Shown: positions 43,244-52,666 of the stretch, piece after piece
Position numbering within the stretch: the stretch's first letter is position 1
Layout: every line of letters begins with the position of its first letter
Source of the DNA: Alphaproteobacteria bacterium
GTDB lineage: Bacteria > Pseudomonadota > Alphaproteobacteria > RF32 > CAG-239
Direction: 5' to 3'
Length of the DNA: 64,000 nucleotides
NCBI GenBank assembly: GCA_015062285.1
Contig: SUUY01000003.1
Coordinates: forward strand, 1 to 64,000
Translations under genes and position numbers: made by a program
The notes under the pieces: generated by a model
The model's database searches: none
What the model saw: the letters and a program-made list of their open reading frames with translations, nothing else
What the model was told of the DNA's origin: nothing

Positions 43244-43316
43244 GATGGAAAATGCTTGACAAAATTTTGTTATATGTTATTTTTGTCTATATTTTAAATT
43301 ATTAAATTATATTAGT

Positions 43317-43844
43317 ATGAAACACGGAGAAATACTTAGTATAAGAGATCAAGAAAAAGTTCTCTTTACTATCTTAGCCTCACCATCTTATGATGCAGTG
43401 AAGACATTTCAAACAGCATTAAATGCCGGATGTACATTTACGGGACCTATTGCGTTATATGTACTGTGTTCCGAAAAATGGAAACCCACTGAGGTTTTTG
43501 TCGGATGTATTCATAACTTCACCACTGAAGCTTTGGACGTTATCAGGGAGTATGAAAAAGGACGTAATCCGCAATTTCAGCACTTCTGGATCTGCTGTGT
43601 GGGAAGTAATGGAACTTATGCCCCAAATGCGCTACTTGCATACGAGCTGTATCCGGAACAGACCATGAAACGTTTTTGTGAAAGGAAGCAGTGGGACGCC
43701 ATAAAAAAACTCCTTGCTTACTACAAAGATGGAATGTCCGGTGATGAAGATACCGAAAGTCATGAGGCAAACCAGTTTTACCACATCTATTCGTACATAG
43801 ATTCTTATGTTCCTCAAGACATAAAATCAAAGTACGAATGGTAA
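43317..43844 (+). CDS. Hypothetical protein, 175 residues (isolated no-SD unit)
   Basis: A soluble protein rich in aromatic residues and Cys (HFWICCVGSNGTYAPNALLA, EWKPTEVF-like WKPTEVFVGCIHNFTTEAL), with an acidic segment near residue 145. No domain recognised. TTGACA (43256-43261), 16 bp, then TATTTTTG (43278-43285) fits both a sigma-70 promoter and the Bacteroidota TTTG-N19-TANNTTTG type. No Shine-Dalgarno precedes the ATG. A terminator follows at once. Confidence 0.65.
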   Translation: MKHGEILSIRDQEKVLFTILASPSYDAVKTFQTALNAGCTFTGPIALYVLCSEKWKPTEVFVGCIHNFTTEALDVIREYEKGRNPQFQHFWICCVGSNGTYAPNALLAYELYPEQTMKRFCERKQWDAIKKLLAYYKDGMSGDEDTESHEANQFYHIYSYIDSYVPQDIKSKYEW

Positions 43845-43848
43845 ATAA

Positions 43849-43882
43849 AAACAAGCTGTGGAAATATCCACAGCTTGTTTTG
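43849..43882 (+). terminator. Terminator of the 175-residue gene
   Basis: AACAAGCTGTGGA / TCCACAGCTTGTT hairpin followed by a short T-run. Confidence 0.85.
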
Positions 43883-43942
43883 CAATTTAGGCATTAAGTA
43901 AATATAATCCTAACAACGGAAAAATCAGGAGACAAGGTTATC

Positions 43943-44512
43943 ATGACCAAAATTGCAATATGGTGCAGGCACAACGGCGATAATGTCATAGGAATCGGCC
44001 CTAAAATTCCTTGGCATATACCTTCTGATTTTAGGCGTTTTCGTAAAATTACCGAAGGCGAAAAACTGGTCGTGGGTGAAACAACATACGAGAGTTTTCC
44101 TAATCGTACCTTGCCTAACCGAGATATTCATATTTTGACACTCACACCGGAATATGAGGTTAGCGATAAAGAACACCATTTTGTTCACCATAACATCAAA
44201 GATTTTAAGGAATTTGAAGGAAATTTATATATTTGTGGCGGAGCAACAATATACAAGCTGTTCATGACATCAGGAGCCAAACTCATGCCCGATGTTATTG
44301 TCGATTGTAAATATATGGGAGAATTAGATAATTTAGAAGGTCCGAAGGTGGATATTAGCATTAGTATAGAAGCAATGGAAAAACACTACAAAAAAGCCAC
44401 TCCGGACTATGAGCAAGAAAACGTTTTAACCTCGCTTTGGGTCAAAAAAGGCGAGTTTGTCGATCAAGAAGTTTTAAAAAAACTTATTAAGATAATTAGT
44501 ATTAACAATTAA
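43943..44512 (+). CDS. folA: Dihydrofolate reductase
   Basis: 189 residues. The N-terminal WCRHNGDNVIGIGPKIPWHI with PSDFRRFRKITEG gives the folate site (Trp, then Asp in place of the catalytic acid). VVGETTYESF and LYICGGATIYKLFM are the NADPH-binding motifs. A C-terminal extension of about 25 residues follows the fold. It regenerates tetrahydrofolate consumed by thymidylate synthase, whose gene starts 16 bp downstream. AGGAG precedes the ATG. Confidence 0.9.
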   Translation: MTKIAIWCRHNGDNVIGIGPKIPWHIPSDFRRFRKITEGEKLVVGETTYESFPNRTLPNRDIHILTLTPEYEVSDKEHHFVHHNIKDFKEFEGNLYICGGATIYKLFMTSGAKLMPDVIVDCKYMGELDNLEGPKVDISISIEAMEKHYKKATPDYEQENVLTSLWVKKGEFVDQEVLKKLIKIISINN

Positions 44513-44527
44513 AAAAAGAGAAAAGTC

Positions 44528-45316
44528 ATGAAACAGTATTTAGACATTCTGCAAGACATTATGGACAACGGACAAGATGCTAATAACCGTACCGGTATAT
44601 ATGCCCGTAAGGTTTTTGGACGTCAGATGCATTTTGATTTACGCAAAGGTTTTCCTTTGGTAACCACCAAAAAAGTATTTCTCAAAGGAATTATTCATGA
44701 GTTGATTTGGTTGTTGTCGGGAAATACCAACATCAAATATCTGCTTGATAATAATGTTCATATTTGGGACGAATGGGCAGACAAAGACGGAAACTTAGGT
44801 CCGGTCTATGGAGCTCAATGGCGAAACTTCAACGGCGAGGGAATAGATCAAATAAAAGATGTGATTGAACGCATCAAGACCAATCCGCAAGATCGTCGTC
44901 TGATTGTGACAGCTTGGAATCCGGCTCAAATAGAGCAAATGGCCTTGCCTCCATGTCACGCTTTTTTCCAGTTTGATGTTACTCCGGACGGATACCTTAA
45001 TTGCCAGCTATATCAACGTAGCTGTGATATGTTTTTGGGTGTTCCGTTCAATATTGCATCTTACTCGTTGCTGACAATGATGATTGCTCAAGTATGTGGG
45101 CTCAAAGCCGGTGAATTTGTACATACTTTAGGCAATGCACACATTTACAGCAACCACTTTGAGCAAGTGAAAACACAGCTGGAAAGAGAGCCGTATCCTC
45201 TACCGCAAATGAAACTCAATTCTAATGTAAAGGATATTTTTGAGTTCAAGTATGAGGATTTTGAACTGGTAGATTATCAGTGTCATGGAACTCTAAAAGG
45301 AGCAGTTGCTGTTTAA
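44528..45316 (+). CDS. thyA: Thymidylate synthase
   Basis: 262 residues, the usual length. [33 protein letters not shown]-equivalent [23 protein letters not shown] with the catalytic Cys, and [16 protein letters not shown] are all present. It methylates dUMP to dTMP using methylene-tetrahydrofolate. It forms an operon with folA; dut, which makes dUMP, follows after a repeat cluster. Confidence 0.97.
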   Translation: MKQYLDILQDIMDNGQDANNRTGIYARKVFGRQMHFDLRKGFPLVTTKKVFLKGIIHELIWLLSGNTNIKYLLDNNVHIWDEWADKDGNLGPVYGAQWRNFNGEGIDQIKDVIERIKTNPQDRRLIVTAWNPAQIEQMALPPCHAFFQFDVTPDGYLNCQLYQRSCDMFLGVPFNIASYSLLTMMIAQVCGLKAGEFVHTLGNAHIYSNHFEQVKTQLEREPYPLPQMKLNSNVKDIFEFKYEDFELVDYQCHGTLKGAVAV

Positions 45317-45370
45317 GGCAATGAAGATTATGGAAGGAAGGTAACATAATTGCGATGCTTGTTCTCGCGA

Positions 45371-45458
45371 TGTCATTCCGAGCCCCTAACTGTCATTCCG
45401 AGCCCCTAACTGTCATTCCGAGCCCCTAACTGTCATTCCGAGCTTGTCGAGGAATCTC
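45371..45458. repeat. Tandem half-units of repeat family 1
   Basis: Three 20-bp units TGTCATTCCGAGCCCCTAAC in tandem, then TGTCATTCCGAGCTTGTCGA as the start of a full left arm. This is a simple tandem amplification of the left-arm sequence of the palindromic family seen at 286-780. Confidence 0.85.
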
Positions 45459-45524
45459 AAAAAATATTTCAGCTATGCTTACATTCCTTAATTCATAATC
45501 ACTAACAAACCCCGAGGTATCAAA

Positions 45525-46001
45525 ATGCAAATTATCAAAACCAATGTAAGATTCACCAAATTGCCCCATTATGTAGAAAATCCGGCCAACCTGACTTATG
45601 CAACAGAGGGCTCGGCATGTTTTGATATTTGTGCAGCTATTGACAAACCCCTAACTATCAAATGCGGCGAACATATAGGCGTTCCTACCGGTGTAAAAAT
45701 AGCCGCAGAAGCACCACTTTGGTTTAGAATTAATTCGCGTAGCGGTTTAGCTATTAAACACGGCATAATCACTATTGCCGGCATTATCGATACAGATTAT
45801 CGAGGTGAGTGGATTGTCGGTCTTTTGAATACTAATGCTGAAAGCTCTGGTAAGAGTTATACCATTAATCCCGGAGATAAAATAGCTCAAGTGGAGCTTC
45901 CTTTTCCCTACAAGGCAGAATTTAGCGAAATAAGTCCTGAAGAATTTGCCACGCTCTCAACCGTTAGAGGTGAGGGCGGTTTCGGTTCATCTGGAAGATA
46001 A
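45525..46001 (+). CDS. dut: dUTP diphosphatase
   Basis: 158 residues with the five trimeric dUTPase motifs in order: SACFDICAA, INSRSGLAI, GIIDTDYRGEW, PGDKIAQVEL and the C-terminal RGEGGFGSSGR. It hydrolyses dUTP to dUMP, keeping uracil out of DNA and feeding ThyA. GAGG precedes the ATG. Confidence 0.95.
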   Translation: MQIIKTNVRFTKLPHYVENPANLTYATEGSACFDICAAIDKPLTIKCGEHIGVPTGVKIAAEAPLWFRINSRSGLAIKHGIITIAGIIDTDYRGEWIVGLLNTNAESSGKSYTINPGDKIAQVELPFPYKAEFSEISPEEFATLSTVRGEGGFGSSGR

Positions 46002-46004
46002 TAA

Positions 46005-46042
46005 AAAAGCTGTGTGCCTTTTGGGCAACACAGCTAAAATTT
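46005..46042. terminator. Bidirectional terminator between dut and a convergent gene
   Basis: The stem AAAAGCTGTGTGCC / GGGCAACACAGCT (with a small mismatch) has A- and T-tracts on both sides. Confidence 0.85.
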
Positions 46043-46043
46043 T

Positions 46044-46412
46044 TTACCAATCGTACCTTGTCGGTGTCGGATATTCTCTATCCGGAGAGTATCTCGGATC
46101 GAAATCCTGATCCTCGTTGAGCGGTGGAACGTATTCCGGCTTGTGGTGACCTTCTTTCTGGAGATCTGAATAAGACCCCTTATAAGGAGCAACAACAATC
46201 TGCTTGTTGTCGTAGAACTTCACTCCCTCCGGCATGAAGACAAGCCAACCGGTTTTTTCCTTTTTGGTCGCTTTAACAGCCTCATGCTGAGACTTATTTT
46301 TAGCGATTACGGTTGTGTAAATATCGAGGGTATCCTCGTAGATTACACACTTAAATTTCCTTGCAAGTGCCTTAAGATCTCTGGATCCTTCAGCTCTATT
46401 ATACTTTTTCAT
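46044..46412 (-). CDS. Hypothetical protein, 122 residues (isolated no-SD unit)
   Basis: A basic, soluble N-terminal part (KKYNRAEGSRDLKALARKFK) and a beta-rich middle (TGWLVFMPEGVKFYDNKQIV) are followed by a Pro/Asp/Arg/Tyr-rich tail (RYSPDREYPTPTRYDW) that looks disordered. No domain recognised. On the minus strand TTGCGT, 17 bp and TATATG (46482-46454) form a promoter; no Shine-Dalgarno. Codon use (AAG, GAG, CTC) is unlike that of dut. One of the foreign-looking single-gene units. Confidence 0.62.
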   Translation of the reverse strand: MKKYNRAEGSRDLKALARKFKCVIYEDTLDIYTTVIAKNKSQHEAVKATKKEKTGWLVFMPEGVKFYDNKQIVVAPYKGSYSDLQKEGHHKPEYVPPLNEDQDFDPRYSPDREYPTPTRYDW

Positions 46413-46529
46413 AAGACAAAATTATAATGTTAAACTTAGTGTATTGGTCTATACATATAACACAAAATTGTCCTCAACGCAAGCCTAAAATGACAAAATT
46501 TCCAAAAAACATAAAATATTTAAAAATAA

Positions 46530-46840
46530 AAAAGCATGAGGACCTCACAGCCGTCATGCTTTTGAATAATGTCAAACGTAGCAAAAGAAATCCGCAGGAA
46601 AAGCGGTAATCTGTTAACAGAACAACACCAAAGGCGAACGCCGGTGACTGTTTTAGTTAGTGTTAGTGTTAGTGTAGTTAGATAGGTGTTGTTCTGTTGT
46701 ATTAAGAAAGCAGGGAAGTGATTGATTGCCGGTTTATTCACTCTATAAAAAATGTGATTCAACCCCAACCCTGCTTATATATCTATATCTAAATAATCAT
46801 CTTGTAGCAATACATATATCTTATTTGACAAATTTTGTCA
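46530..46840 (-). ncRNA. Candidate structured RNA or leader with its own terminator
   Basis: On the minus strand, a TTG-N20-TATATGTA promoter-like site lies near 46840-46810. Further on is a perfect 14-bp stem AACAGAACAACACC / GGTGTTGTTCTGTT (arms 46685-46698 and 46616-46629) around ACTAAC hexamer repeats and a small hairpin. The stretch ends in a hairpin with AAAGCATGA arms and a T-run (46563-46530). The last element is a convincing terminator. No matching gene lies between promoter and terminator. The Thr/Leu-codon-like repeats recall an attenuator leader peptide, but no good start or stop supports that. Confidence 0.45.
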
Positions 46841-46950
46841 ATGGTTTTTTTTATGTAATTATTGTTACGTTTTTGTTACAAAACAGTTGTTTTAAAGCTC
46901 AAAATATGCTATATTATAAGTATAAACAAAACCTCACAAGGGAGGATATT

Positions 46951-47325
46951 ATGATGCAGAATAAAACTAAACAAAACACAGATTTTTTAAGCAGAATTTC
47001 TTCTCCGAATATTAATAAAGAAGAGTTGTTTGAAATCTTATTTGATACTCGCGGAGCTGGTGATGATATCAATACCAAACATGTGTTTTTTCAAGAAGTG
47101 ATAATTAAATTTAACGCTTCAAAAGCTGAAAACGTAATCAAAAAACATCTTCCTTATGAGACTGATAGCCACTATGTTGATATTGCATTATATCGCTATA
47201 TGCAAATAGGTGGCAATATCAAAGAATTTGATGCAGATCTCCAAAAGTATAAAACCAAATATCGCAAAACTCACAACTTTATACAAGCGGCAAAACTTAT
47301 AGATGTAAGTATTGCCAGAGCCTAA
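46951..47325 (+). CDS. Hypothetical protein, 124 residues
   Basis: The ATG at 46951 follows GGGAGG; an in-frame extension upstream has no such site. A Lys-rich, mainly helical soluble protein (MMQNKTKQNTDFLSRISSPN, DFDADLQKYKTKYRK-like segment near residue 95). No domain recognised. Unlike the nearby no-SD genes it has a strong ribosome binding site and host-like codon use, so it is probably native. Confidence 0.65.
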   Translation: MMQNKTKQNTDFLSRISSPNINKEELFEILFDTRGAGDDINTKHVFFQEVIIKFNASKAENVIKKHLPYETDSHYVDIALYRYMQIGGNIKEFDADLQKYKTKYRKTHNFIQAAKLIDVSIARA

Positions 47326-47328
47326 AAA

Positions 47329-47360
47329 AAATCCCCACTAATTAAGGTGGGGATTTTTTC
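47329..47360. terminator. Terminator between convergent genes
   Basis: The stem ATCCCCAC / GTGGGGAT has A8 before and T6 after; it serves the 124-residue gene and possibly ppiD. Confidence 0.85.
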
Positions 47361-47374
47361 TGCTATAAAAAATT

Positions 47375-49249
47375 TTATAAGCCAAGATACTTATATTTCA
47401 CTCTTACCTTATAGTTAGATGCATATGCATCAATCAAATCATTAGCCAGTTCTTGAGAAATTTCGGCCTTTGCTTTGGCGCGAAGTGCGTCAATTTTTTC
47501 GGCTGATACACTTGATTTTCCTCGCACAATTTTGCTTGGCATCACAATTATAATTTTTTTATCCGTAGCAATTATTCTGGGGTTGCCGATTTTTTCATGA
47601 TAAATATCGTTTAATTGTGAAGGGTTAAGCTTTGCAAAGGCTTCTCCACGTTTAAGCGGAGATGTTGTTTTAAGGGACAATTCAAATCTTCTTGCAACAT
47701 CTGCAAATTTATCACCTTCTTCCAAATCATGTGAAACATCATTTACGATTTCTTGGGCTATGGCGCTTTTTTCGCTTTCTGCCCACATTTTTTCTATTTC
47801 ATTTCTAACCTTAGAAATATCTTTTTGATGAGCGTCATTGATTTTTTCAATTTTTAAAATCGCAAACCCCATATCTGTCTCCATTACTTGACTTACTTCA
47901 CCTTGGTTATAAGAAAATGCAGTTTCTACAAAATCAGAAGAAGACACCAAATTTTTAAATGTAGGAGTAACCGATTTTGCACTTCCGTCTTCCTTAAGGC
48001 CTGCAACTTTACTTATATTAGCATTATATTCTTTTGCGATTTCCTCAAAGGTAGCGCCGGCACCGATTTTATCTTCGATTTCAGCCATCACTTCTTGTGC
48101 CTGATCATATGCTAATTCTTTTTGAATATCAGCAATTATTTTTGCTTTGGCAGCAGCAAGAGTTGTCTCTTTTTTGGGAGTAATAGTTATCACTTTCATA
48201 ATGTGCCAACCCATTCCGGTTTTGATTGGAGAAGTATAATCACCTTTTTTAAGCGCAAATACTGCTTCAGCCAAGTCTCCGATTAACATATCTTGCGATA
48301 CATTACCCAAATCGGTAGATGTTCTATCTTGCTTTGCAATATCCTTTGCAACCTTAAAGAAATCCCCCCCTGCATTGAGAGCAGCTTCTGCTTTATCGGC
48401 AGTATCTTTATCCTGGAATACCATTTGCAAAATATAACGATTCTCAGGAACAACAAAAGAATCTATGTTTTCTTGATAGTAAGCTGCGATATCCTCATCA
48501 GAAGGGGAAATTTTTTGTGATAGTTTATCAATAGAAAACTCCACAAAAGAAATATCTCTGCTTTCTGCTTCTTCAAATTGAGGGGCAAAGTCCTGATAAT
48601 ACTGTTGCAATTCTTCTTCGGATATTTTGCGATCAATTTTGAGATTATTTGGGTCAATCACGACATATTCAAAAATTTTACGTTGAGAATCAACTTGTGC
48701 CAAATACGGATCCATTACTGTTGCAAGTGGCATATTCATTACCGGAGTCTGAACCAAATGTTGTTTAATAATATCTCTTTTAAGAGCTGCAATATATTTT
48801 GCTTCGCTATTGCCGGACAAGCTTAATATTCTGCGCATCTTGTCCAAATCAAATTGTCCTGATGCATTCATAAATTCGGGTTGAGAATAAATGATTTTAC
48901 GGATTAGTTCATTACTGATTACTACACTGTTATCCTCGGCAGTTTTTTGCATAATTGCATTAACCAAATTGTTTTGAACAATTTCTTGCAACATAGCATT
49001 ACGAGTAGTGTCAGAAATTTCGGTTTCATCGCCTAAAAACTTACGAGCCAAACTTATTTGTTCATTTAGTTGGTGGTTGATTTCGTCTTGTGTAATCTCA
49101 ATATTATCTACTCTGACAATCGGTCTGTTTGCACCGCTCTGGCTGATGTAGCCCGAAATTCCGAATAAAGACATAAAGCTCAAGGCGGTAAGAAGTAATA
49201 TTCCCTTAACCAACCAAGTATCTTGAAAACTTCTGATTTTACTGATCAT
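47375..49249 (-). CDS. ppiD: Peptidyl-prolyl isomerase PpiD (SurA-like periplasmic folding factor)
   Basis: 624 residues from the ATG at 49249. An N-terminal membrane anchor (about 12-34: WLVKGILLLTALSFMSLFGI) is followed by a SurA-N-like chaperone domain, then a parvulin domain (about 250-360: RYILQMVFQDKDTADKAEAA, TGMGWHIMKV) and a diverged second parvulin-like repeat (TDMGFAILKIEKI). It assists folding of envelope proteins. It is divergent from tpiA, as in many alphaproteobacteria. Confidence 0.92.
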   Translation of the reverse strand: MISKIRSFQDTWLVKGILLLTALSFMSLFGISGYISQSGANRPIVRVDNIEITQDEINHQLNEQISLARKFLGDETEISDTTRNAMLQEIVQNNLVNAIMQKTAEDNSVVISNELIRKIIYSQPEFMNASGQFDLDKMRRILSLSGNSEAKYIAALKRDIIKQHLVQTPVMNMPLATVMDPYLAQVDSQRKIFEYVVIDPNNLKIDRKISEEELQQYYQDFAPQFEEAESRDISFVEFSIDKLSQKISPSDEDIAAYYQENIDSFVVPENRYILQMVFQDKDTADKAEAALNAGGDFFKVAKDIAKQDRTSTDLGNVSQDMLIGDLAEAVFALKKGDYTSPIKTGMGWHIMKVITITPKKETTLAAAKAKIIADIQKELAYDQAQEVMAEIEDKIGAGATFEEIAKEYNANISKVAGLKEDGSAKSVTPTFKNLVSSSDFVETAFSYNQGEVSQVMETDMGFAILKIEKINDAHQKDISKVRNEIEKMWAESEKSAIAQEIVNDVSHDLEEGDKFADVARRFELSLKTTSPLKRGEAFAKLNPSQLNDIYHEKIGNPRIIATDKKIIIVMPSKIVRGKSSVSAEKIDALRAKAKAEISQELANDLIDAYASNYKVRVKYKYLGL

Positions 49250-49395
49250 AACGATTATATCCTTAACAATTTGATTATATTTTACGGGGATTATAACAAG
49301 ATTCACAATTTATACAACTCATAAATATTGATGTTGAAAAGTTTTTTTGACTGTGCTAAAAAAAAATAAATTTAATTAGAAAAAGGATAAGATTA

Positions 49396-50157
49396 ATGGC
49401 TCGTAAAAAACTTATTGCCGGCAACTGGAAAATGAACGGATTGTTGGCAGACGGTGTAGAATTGGCTAAGAATGTGGTTTTGCAAGTAAAAGCTATGGGC
49501 AAGCCTCAATGCGAATTTTTGGTATGTCCGCCTTTCACATTGCTTACATCTGTTAAAAAAGCTTTGAGGGGGGCAAAGGTTGCACTTGGAGCTCAAGATT
49601 GTCATATGGCCGAAAAAGGTGCTCATACCGGCGACATCAGCCCTCTGATGCTCAAAGATTTGGGTTGTACATACGTTATTTTGGGTCACTCTGAACGCAG
49701 AGCCGACCATGGCGAAACCGATGAATTAGTACGTGCTAAGGCCGAAGCCGCTCACAAGGTAGGGCTCAAAACCGTTATTTGTATTGGCGAAACTCTGGCT
49801 CAAAGAGATGCCGGCAAAGCTGTTGAAGTATGTCGTAATCAAATTTTGGGTTCTGTTCCTGCCGATTCGAATGCTACAGATACAGTTATTGCTTATGAGC
49901 CGGTTTGGGCAATTGGCACCGGAAAAGTTCCGACCACAGCCGACGTTGAAGAAGTTCACGCCGCAGTTCGTAAGGTATTAGCTCAAAAATTAGGCAAATC
50001 TGTGGCTAACAAAATGCGTATCTTGTACGGCGGATCCGTAAAGCCGGGAAATGCTAAAGAATTGTTGTCTTTGCCCGATGTTGATGGTGCATTGATTGGT
50101 GGAGCAAGCCTCAAAGCTGAAGATTTTGTTGCAATAGCCAAGAACGGCACTTGCTAA
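49396..50157 (+). CDS. tpiA: Triosephosphate isomerase
   Basis: 253 residues. KKLIAGNWKMNG holds the active-site Asn and Lys, VILGHSERR the electrophilic His, VIAYEPVWAIGTGK the catalytic Glu, and ILYGGSVKPGN and GALIGGASL the phosphate-binding loops. It interconverts dihydroxyacetone phosphate and glyceraldehyde 3-phosphate. AAAGG precedes the ATG; secG follows after 30 bp. Confidence 0.97.
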   Translation: MARKKLIAGNWKMNGLLADGVELAKNVVLQVKAMGKPQCEFLVCPPFTLLTSVKKALRGAKVALGAQDCHMAEKGAHTGDISPLMLKDLGCTYVILGHSERRADHGETDELVRAKAEAAHKVGLKTVICIGETLAQRDAGKAVEVCRNQILGSVPADSNATDTVIAYEPVWAIGTGKVPTTADVEEVHAAVRKVLAQKLGKSVANKMRILYGGSVKPGNAKELLSLPDVDGALIGGASLKAEDFVAIAKNGTC

Positions 50158-50187
50158 GTTTATTAAGGTTATTAGAAGGAAAAAGAA

Positions 50188-50514
50188 ATGGGATCAGTTT
50201 TATTAGTAATTCACTTGTTAGCCTGCATATTCTTGGTTGCAGTAATTTTGTTACAACGCTCTTCCGGTGGAGCATTAGATGGTTTGGGTGGCGGATCCGG
50301 TGCATCTAGCTTCTTAAACGCAAGAGGAACCGGCAACCTCCTTACTCGCACAACTGCAATTTTGGCTGTTATCTTGTTTGTTACCAGTATTTCGCTTTCT
50401 TTGTATTACAAAGGTCAGCACCGTGCAAGCGGATCTATATTGGAAAATGTTCCTGTCGCCGAAAACCAACCGGCAACCCCGTCAGCTCCGGAAGCACCGG
50501 TTGCAGGTAAGTAG
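50188..50514 (+). CDS. secG: Protein translocase subunit SecG
   Basis: 108 residues with two membrane helices (about 3-22 and 55-76) joined by the conserved ILLQRSSGGALDGLGGGSGA loop. The C-terminal tail is rich in Pro and Ala. It is part of the SecYEG channel. AGAAGGA precedes the ATG; the tpiA-secG-pyrG order is the standard alphaproteobacterial arrangement. Confidence 0.95.
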   Translation: MGSVLLVIHLLACIFLVAVILLQRSSGGALDGLGGGSGASSFLNARGTGNLLTRTTAILAVILFVTSISLSLYYKGQHRASGSILENVPVAENQPATPSAPEAPVAGK

Positions 50515-50537
50515 ATGATAAGCAATCAACAACATAT

Positions 50538-50566
50538 AAGGCACCTTTCCTAAGGTGCCTTTGTCA
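50538..50566 (+). terminator. Hairpin between secG and pyrG
   Basis: AAGGCACCTT / AAGGTGCCTT with a four-base loop. The T-run after it is weak, so it may attenuate rather than stop transcription into pyrG. Confidence 0.65.
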
Positions 50567-50596
50567 CTTTAAAATACAACAAAAAAAGGTATAAAA

Positions 50597-52234
50597 ATGT
50601 CAGAACAAACTAAATTTATTTTCATAACCGGCGGTGTGGTTTCTTCATTAGGAAAGGGTCTTGCTTCGGCATCTTTGGCCTCTATTTTGCAGGCCAGAGG
50701 CTTCAAGGTTCGCATGCGTAAACTTGACCCTTATTTAAATGTTGACCCCGGAACAATGAGCCCATATCAACATGGCGAAGTTTTTGTTACTGACGATGGT
50801 GCCGAAACAGATTTGGATTTGGGGCACTACGAACGTTTTTCCGGTGTTGCCTGCAAAAAGAATGACAGTATAACCACCGGTAAAATTTATCAACGTGTAA
50901 TAGATAAAGAACGCCACGGAGATTATTTGGGAGCCACTATTCAGGTTATTCCTCATGTTACCAATGAAATTAAAGATTTTATTGTTTCAGATATTGCCGA
51001 TGAAGACTTTGTTTTGTGTGAAATCGGCGGTACGGTAGGCGATATTGAGGGGCAACCGTATTTAGAGGCGATTCGTCAAGTTGCATATGACTTGGGCCGA
51101 GATCGAGCTATGTTTATTCATGTAACTTTATTGCCTTATATTCCAACTGCCGGAGAGCTAAAGACCAAACCGACTCAACACTCAGTAAAGAAACTTCAGG
51201 AATATGGTATTCAGCCCGATATGTTGCTGTGCCGTTCACAAATGCCAATTCCTCAAAACGAAAAACGCAAAATAGCTCTGTTTTGCAATATCAGAGAAGA
51301 AAATGTTATTGCCGCACTTGATGTTAGCAATATATATCAAGTTCCCGTTGCTTATTCTCACGAGGGTATGGACAAGCAAGTTTGCAAGCACTTTGGTATA
51401 CCATACGAAGGCGAGCCCGATTTAAGCAAGTGGCAACATATTGTGGAGACATTGCGTCATCCGGAAGGTGAGGTTAGAATAGCAGTTGTCGGCAAATATA
51501 CCCAACTGTTAGAAGCTTATAAATCTCTCAACGAGGCTCTTACCCATGGCGGAATTGCTAATCGCTATAAGGTAAAGATCAAATGGATAGATTCCGAACT
51601 TTTGGAAAAAGAAGAGCCGGCATCTCATCTCAACGATGTTAGTGCCATATTGGTTCCGGGCGGATTTGGTCAAAGAGGAACAGAAGGAAAAATCAATGCT
51701 ATTCGTTTTGCCCGTGAACACAAAATTCCTTATTTGGGTATTTGTCTGGGTATGCAAATGGCGGTGATTGAAACCATGCGAAACGTTGCCGGTATCAAAA
51801 ATGCCGGAACAACCGAGTTTGATCCTAATTGTGAGCCTGTTGTCGGACTAATGACCGAATGGGACAAGGAAGGAGCTAAAGAAATCCGCTCTAAAGACGG
51901 AGATTTAGGAGGAACAATGCGTTTGGGTGCTTATAAATGCGTTTTAACTCCTAATAGCAAGGCGGCTCAGGCTTATAATTGTGATGAAATTTCAGAACGT
52001 CATCGTCATCGTTATGAAGTAAATATGAAATATGAGCCGCAGCTTCGCATGGCAGGCATGAGCATTACCGGAAGATCTCCGGACGGTAAGTTGCCGGAGA
52101 TTGTGGAGATACCGGATCATCCTTGGTTTGTGGCAGTACAGTTCCACCCCGAGCTTAAGTCTAAGCCTTTTGCTCCATCACCTTTGTTTGTGAGTTTTGT
52201 GAAGGCAGCCATAGATAAGAGCCGCTTGCTTTAG
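50597..52234 (+). CDS. pyrG: CTP synthase
   Basis: 545 residues. The synthetase domain starts [20 protein letters not shown] and contains [20 protein letters not shown] and [11 protein letters not shown]. The C-terminal glutaminase domain has [17 protein letters not shown] with the catalytic Cys, and FHPELKSKP. It aminates UTP to CTP, which also feeds the CDP- and CMP-sugar routes in this window. Confidence 0.97.
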   Translation: MSEQTKFIFITGGVVSSLGKGLASASLASILQARGFKVRMRKLDPYLNVDPGTMSPYQHGEVFVTDDGAETDLDLGHYERFSGVACKKNDSITTGKIYQRVIDKERHGDYLGATIQVIPHVTNEIKDFIVSDIADEDFVLCEIGGTVGDIEGQPYLEAIRQVAYDLGRDRAMFIHVTLLPYIPTAGELKTKPTQHSVKKLQEYGIQPDMLLCRSQMPIPQNEKRKIALFCNIREENVIAALDVSNIYQVPVAYSHEGMDKQVCKHFGIPYEGEPDLSKWQHIVETLRHPEGEVRIAVVGKYTQLLEAYKSLNEALTHGGIANRYKVKIKWIDSELLEKEEPASHLNDVSAILVPGGFGQRGTEGKINAIRFAREHKIPYLGICLGMQMAVIETMRNVAGIKNAGTTEFDPNCEPVVGLMTEWDKEGAKEIRSKDGDLGGTMRLGAYKCVLTPNSKAAQAYNCDEISERHRHRYEVNMKYEPQLRMAGMSITGRSPDGKLPEIVEIPDHPWFVAVQFHPELKSKPFAPSPLFVSFVKAAIDKSRLL

Positions 52235-52319
52235 GCGTTGACTTGTCATACGCCTAATGACTAATAACTGTCATCCCAGGCCCTTTCTTTCCCTGTCATC
52301 CCGAGCTCCTTTCTTTCCC

Positions 52320-52360
52320 TGTCATCCCGAGCGGAGCGATAGCGTAGTCGAGGGATCTCC
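52320..52360. repeat. Left arm of a family 1 palindrome upstream of the GIY-YIG gene
   Basis: TGTCATCCCGAGCGGAGCGA and TAGCGTAGTCGAGGGATCT in succession. This is the approximate reverse complement of the right arm at 52667-52705, with the GIY-YIG frame between. Confidence 0.85.
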
Positions 52361-52378
52361 TAAAAACAAAGGTGAAAA

Positions 52379-52666
52379 ATGAAATCATATTATGTTTATA
52401 TAATGAGTAATCAAAGCAATTCTGTATTATACATAGGCGTTACTAACGATTTAATTAGAAGAGTATATGAACATAAAAATAAATTGATTGATGGCTTTAC
52501 CAAGCGATATAATTTAAATAAATTAGTGTATTTTGAATGTGTAGAAAATGTTAATGTTGCAATAGCTAGAGAAAAACAATTAAAAGGATGGCGAAGAAGT
52601 AAAAAAGATGCATTAATACGGCAGATTAATTCTCAGTTAGAAGATTTATCTGAACAAATACAGTAG
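52379..52666 (+). CDS. Small GIY-YIG nuclease-family protein
   Basis: 95 residues, a single GIY-YIG domain: YYVYIMSNQSNSVLYIGVTN carries both tyrosine motifs, RRVYEHKNK the conserved Arg, and AIAREKQLKGWRRSKKDALI follows. Members of this group resemble UvrC/SLX1-type nuclease domains; roles are largely unknown. The frame fills the space between the two arms of a family 1 palindrome, and its TAG stop touches the right arm. A weak GGTG site precedes the ATG. It may process or spread the repeat (inference). Confidence 0.85.
   Translation: MKSYYVYIMSNQSNSVLYIGVTNDLIRRVYEHKNKLIDGFTKRYNLNKLVYFECVENVNVAIAREKQLKGWRRSKKDALIRQINSQLEDLSEQIQ

Noticed and set aside
42446..43316. Region as plain intergenic DNA with a stray S23-family gene
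   Set aside because: The CCA-ended acceptor sequence, the pairing GGGGGTG start, the ANDNN tag frame and the pseudoknot-like stems together identify a permuted tmRNA around the gene.
46520..46768. Thr/Leu-rich ORF as a threonine-operon leader peptide
   Set aside because: The Thr-rich run comes from ACTAAC repeats. There is no good start, the frame reads through the terminator, and no threonine biosynthesis gene follows.
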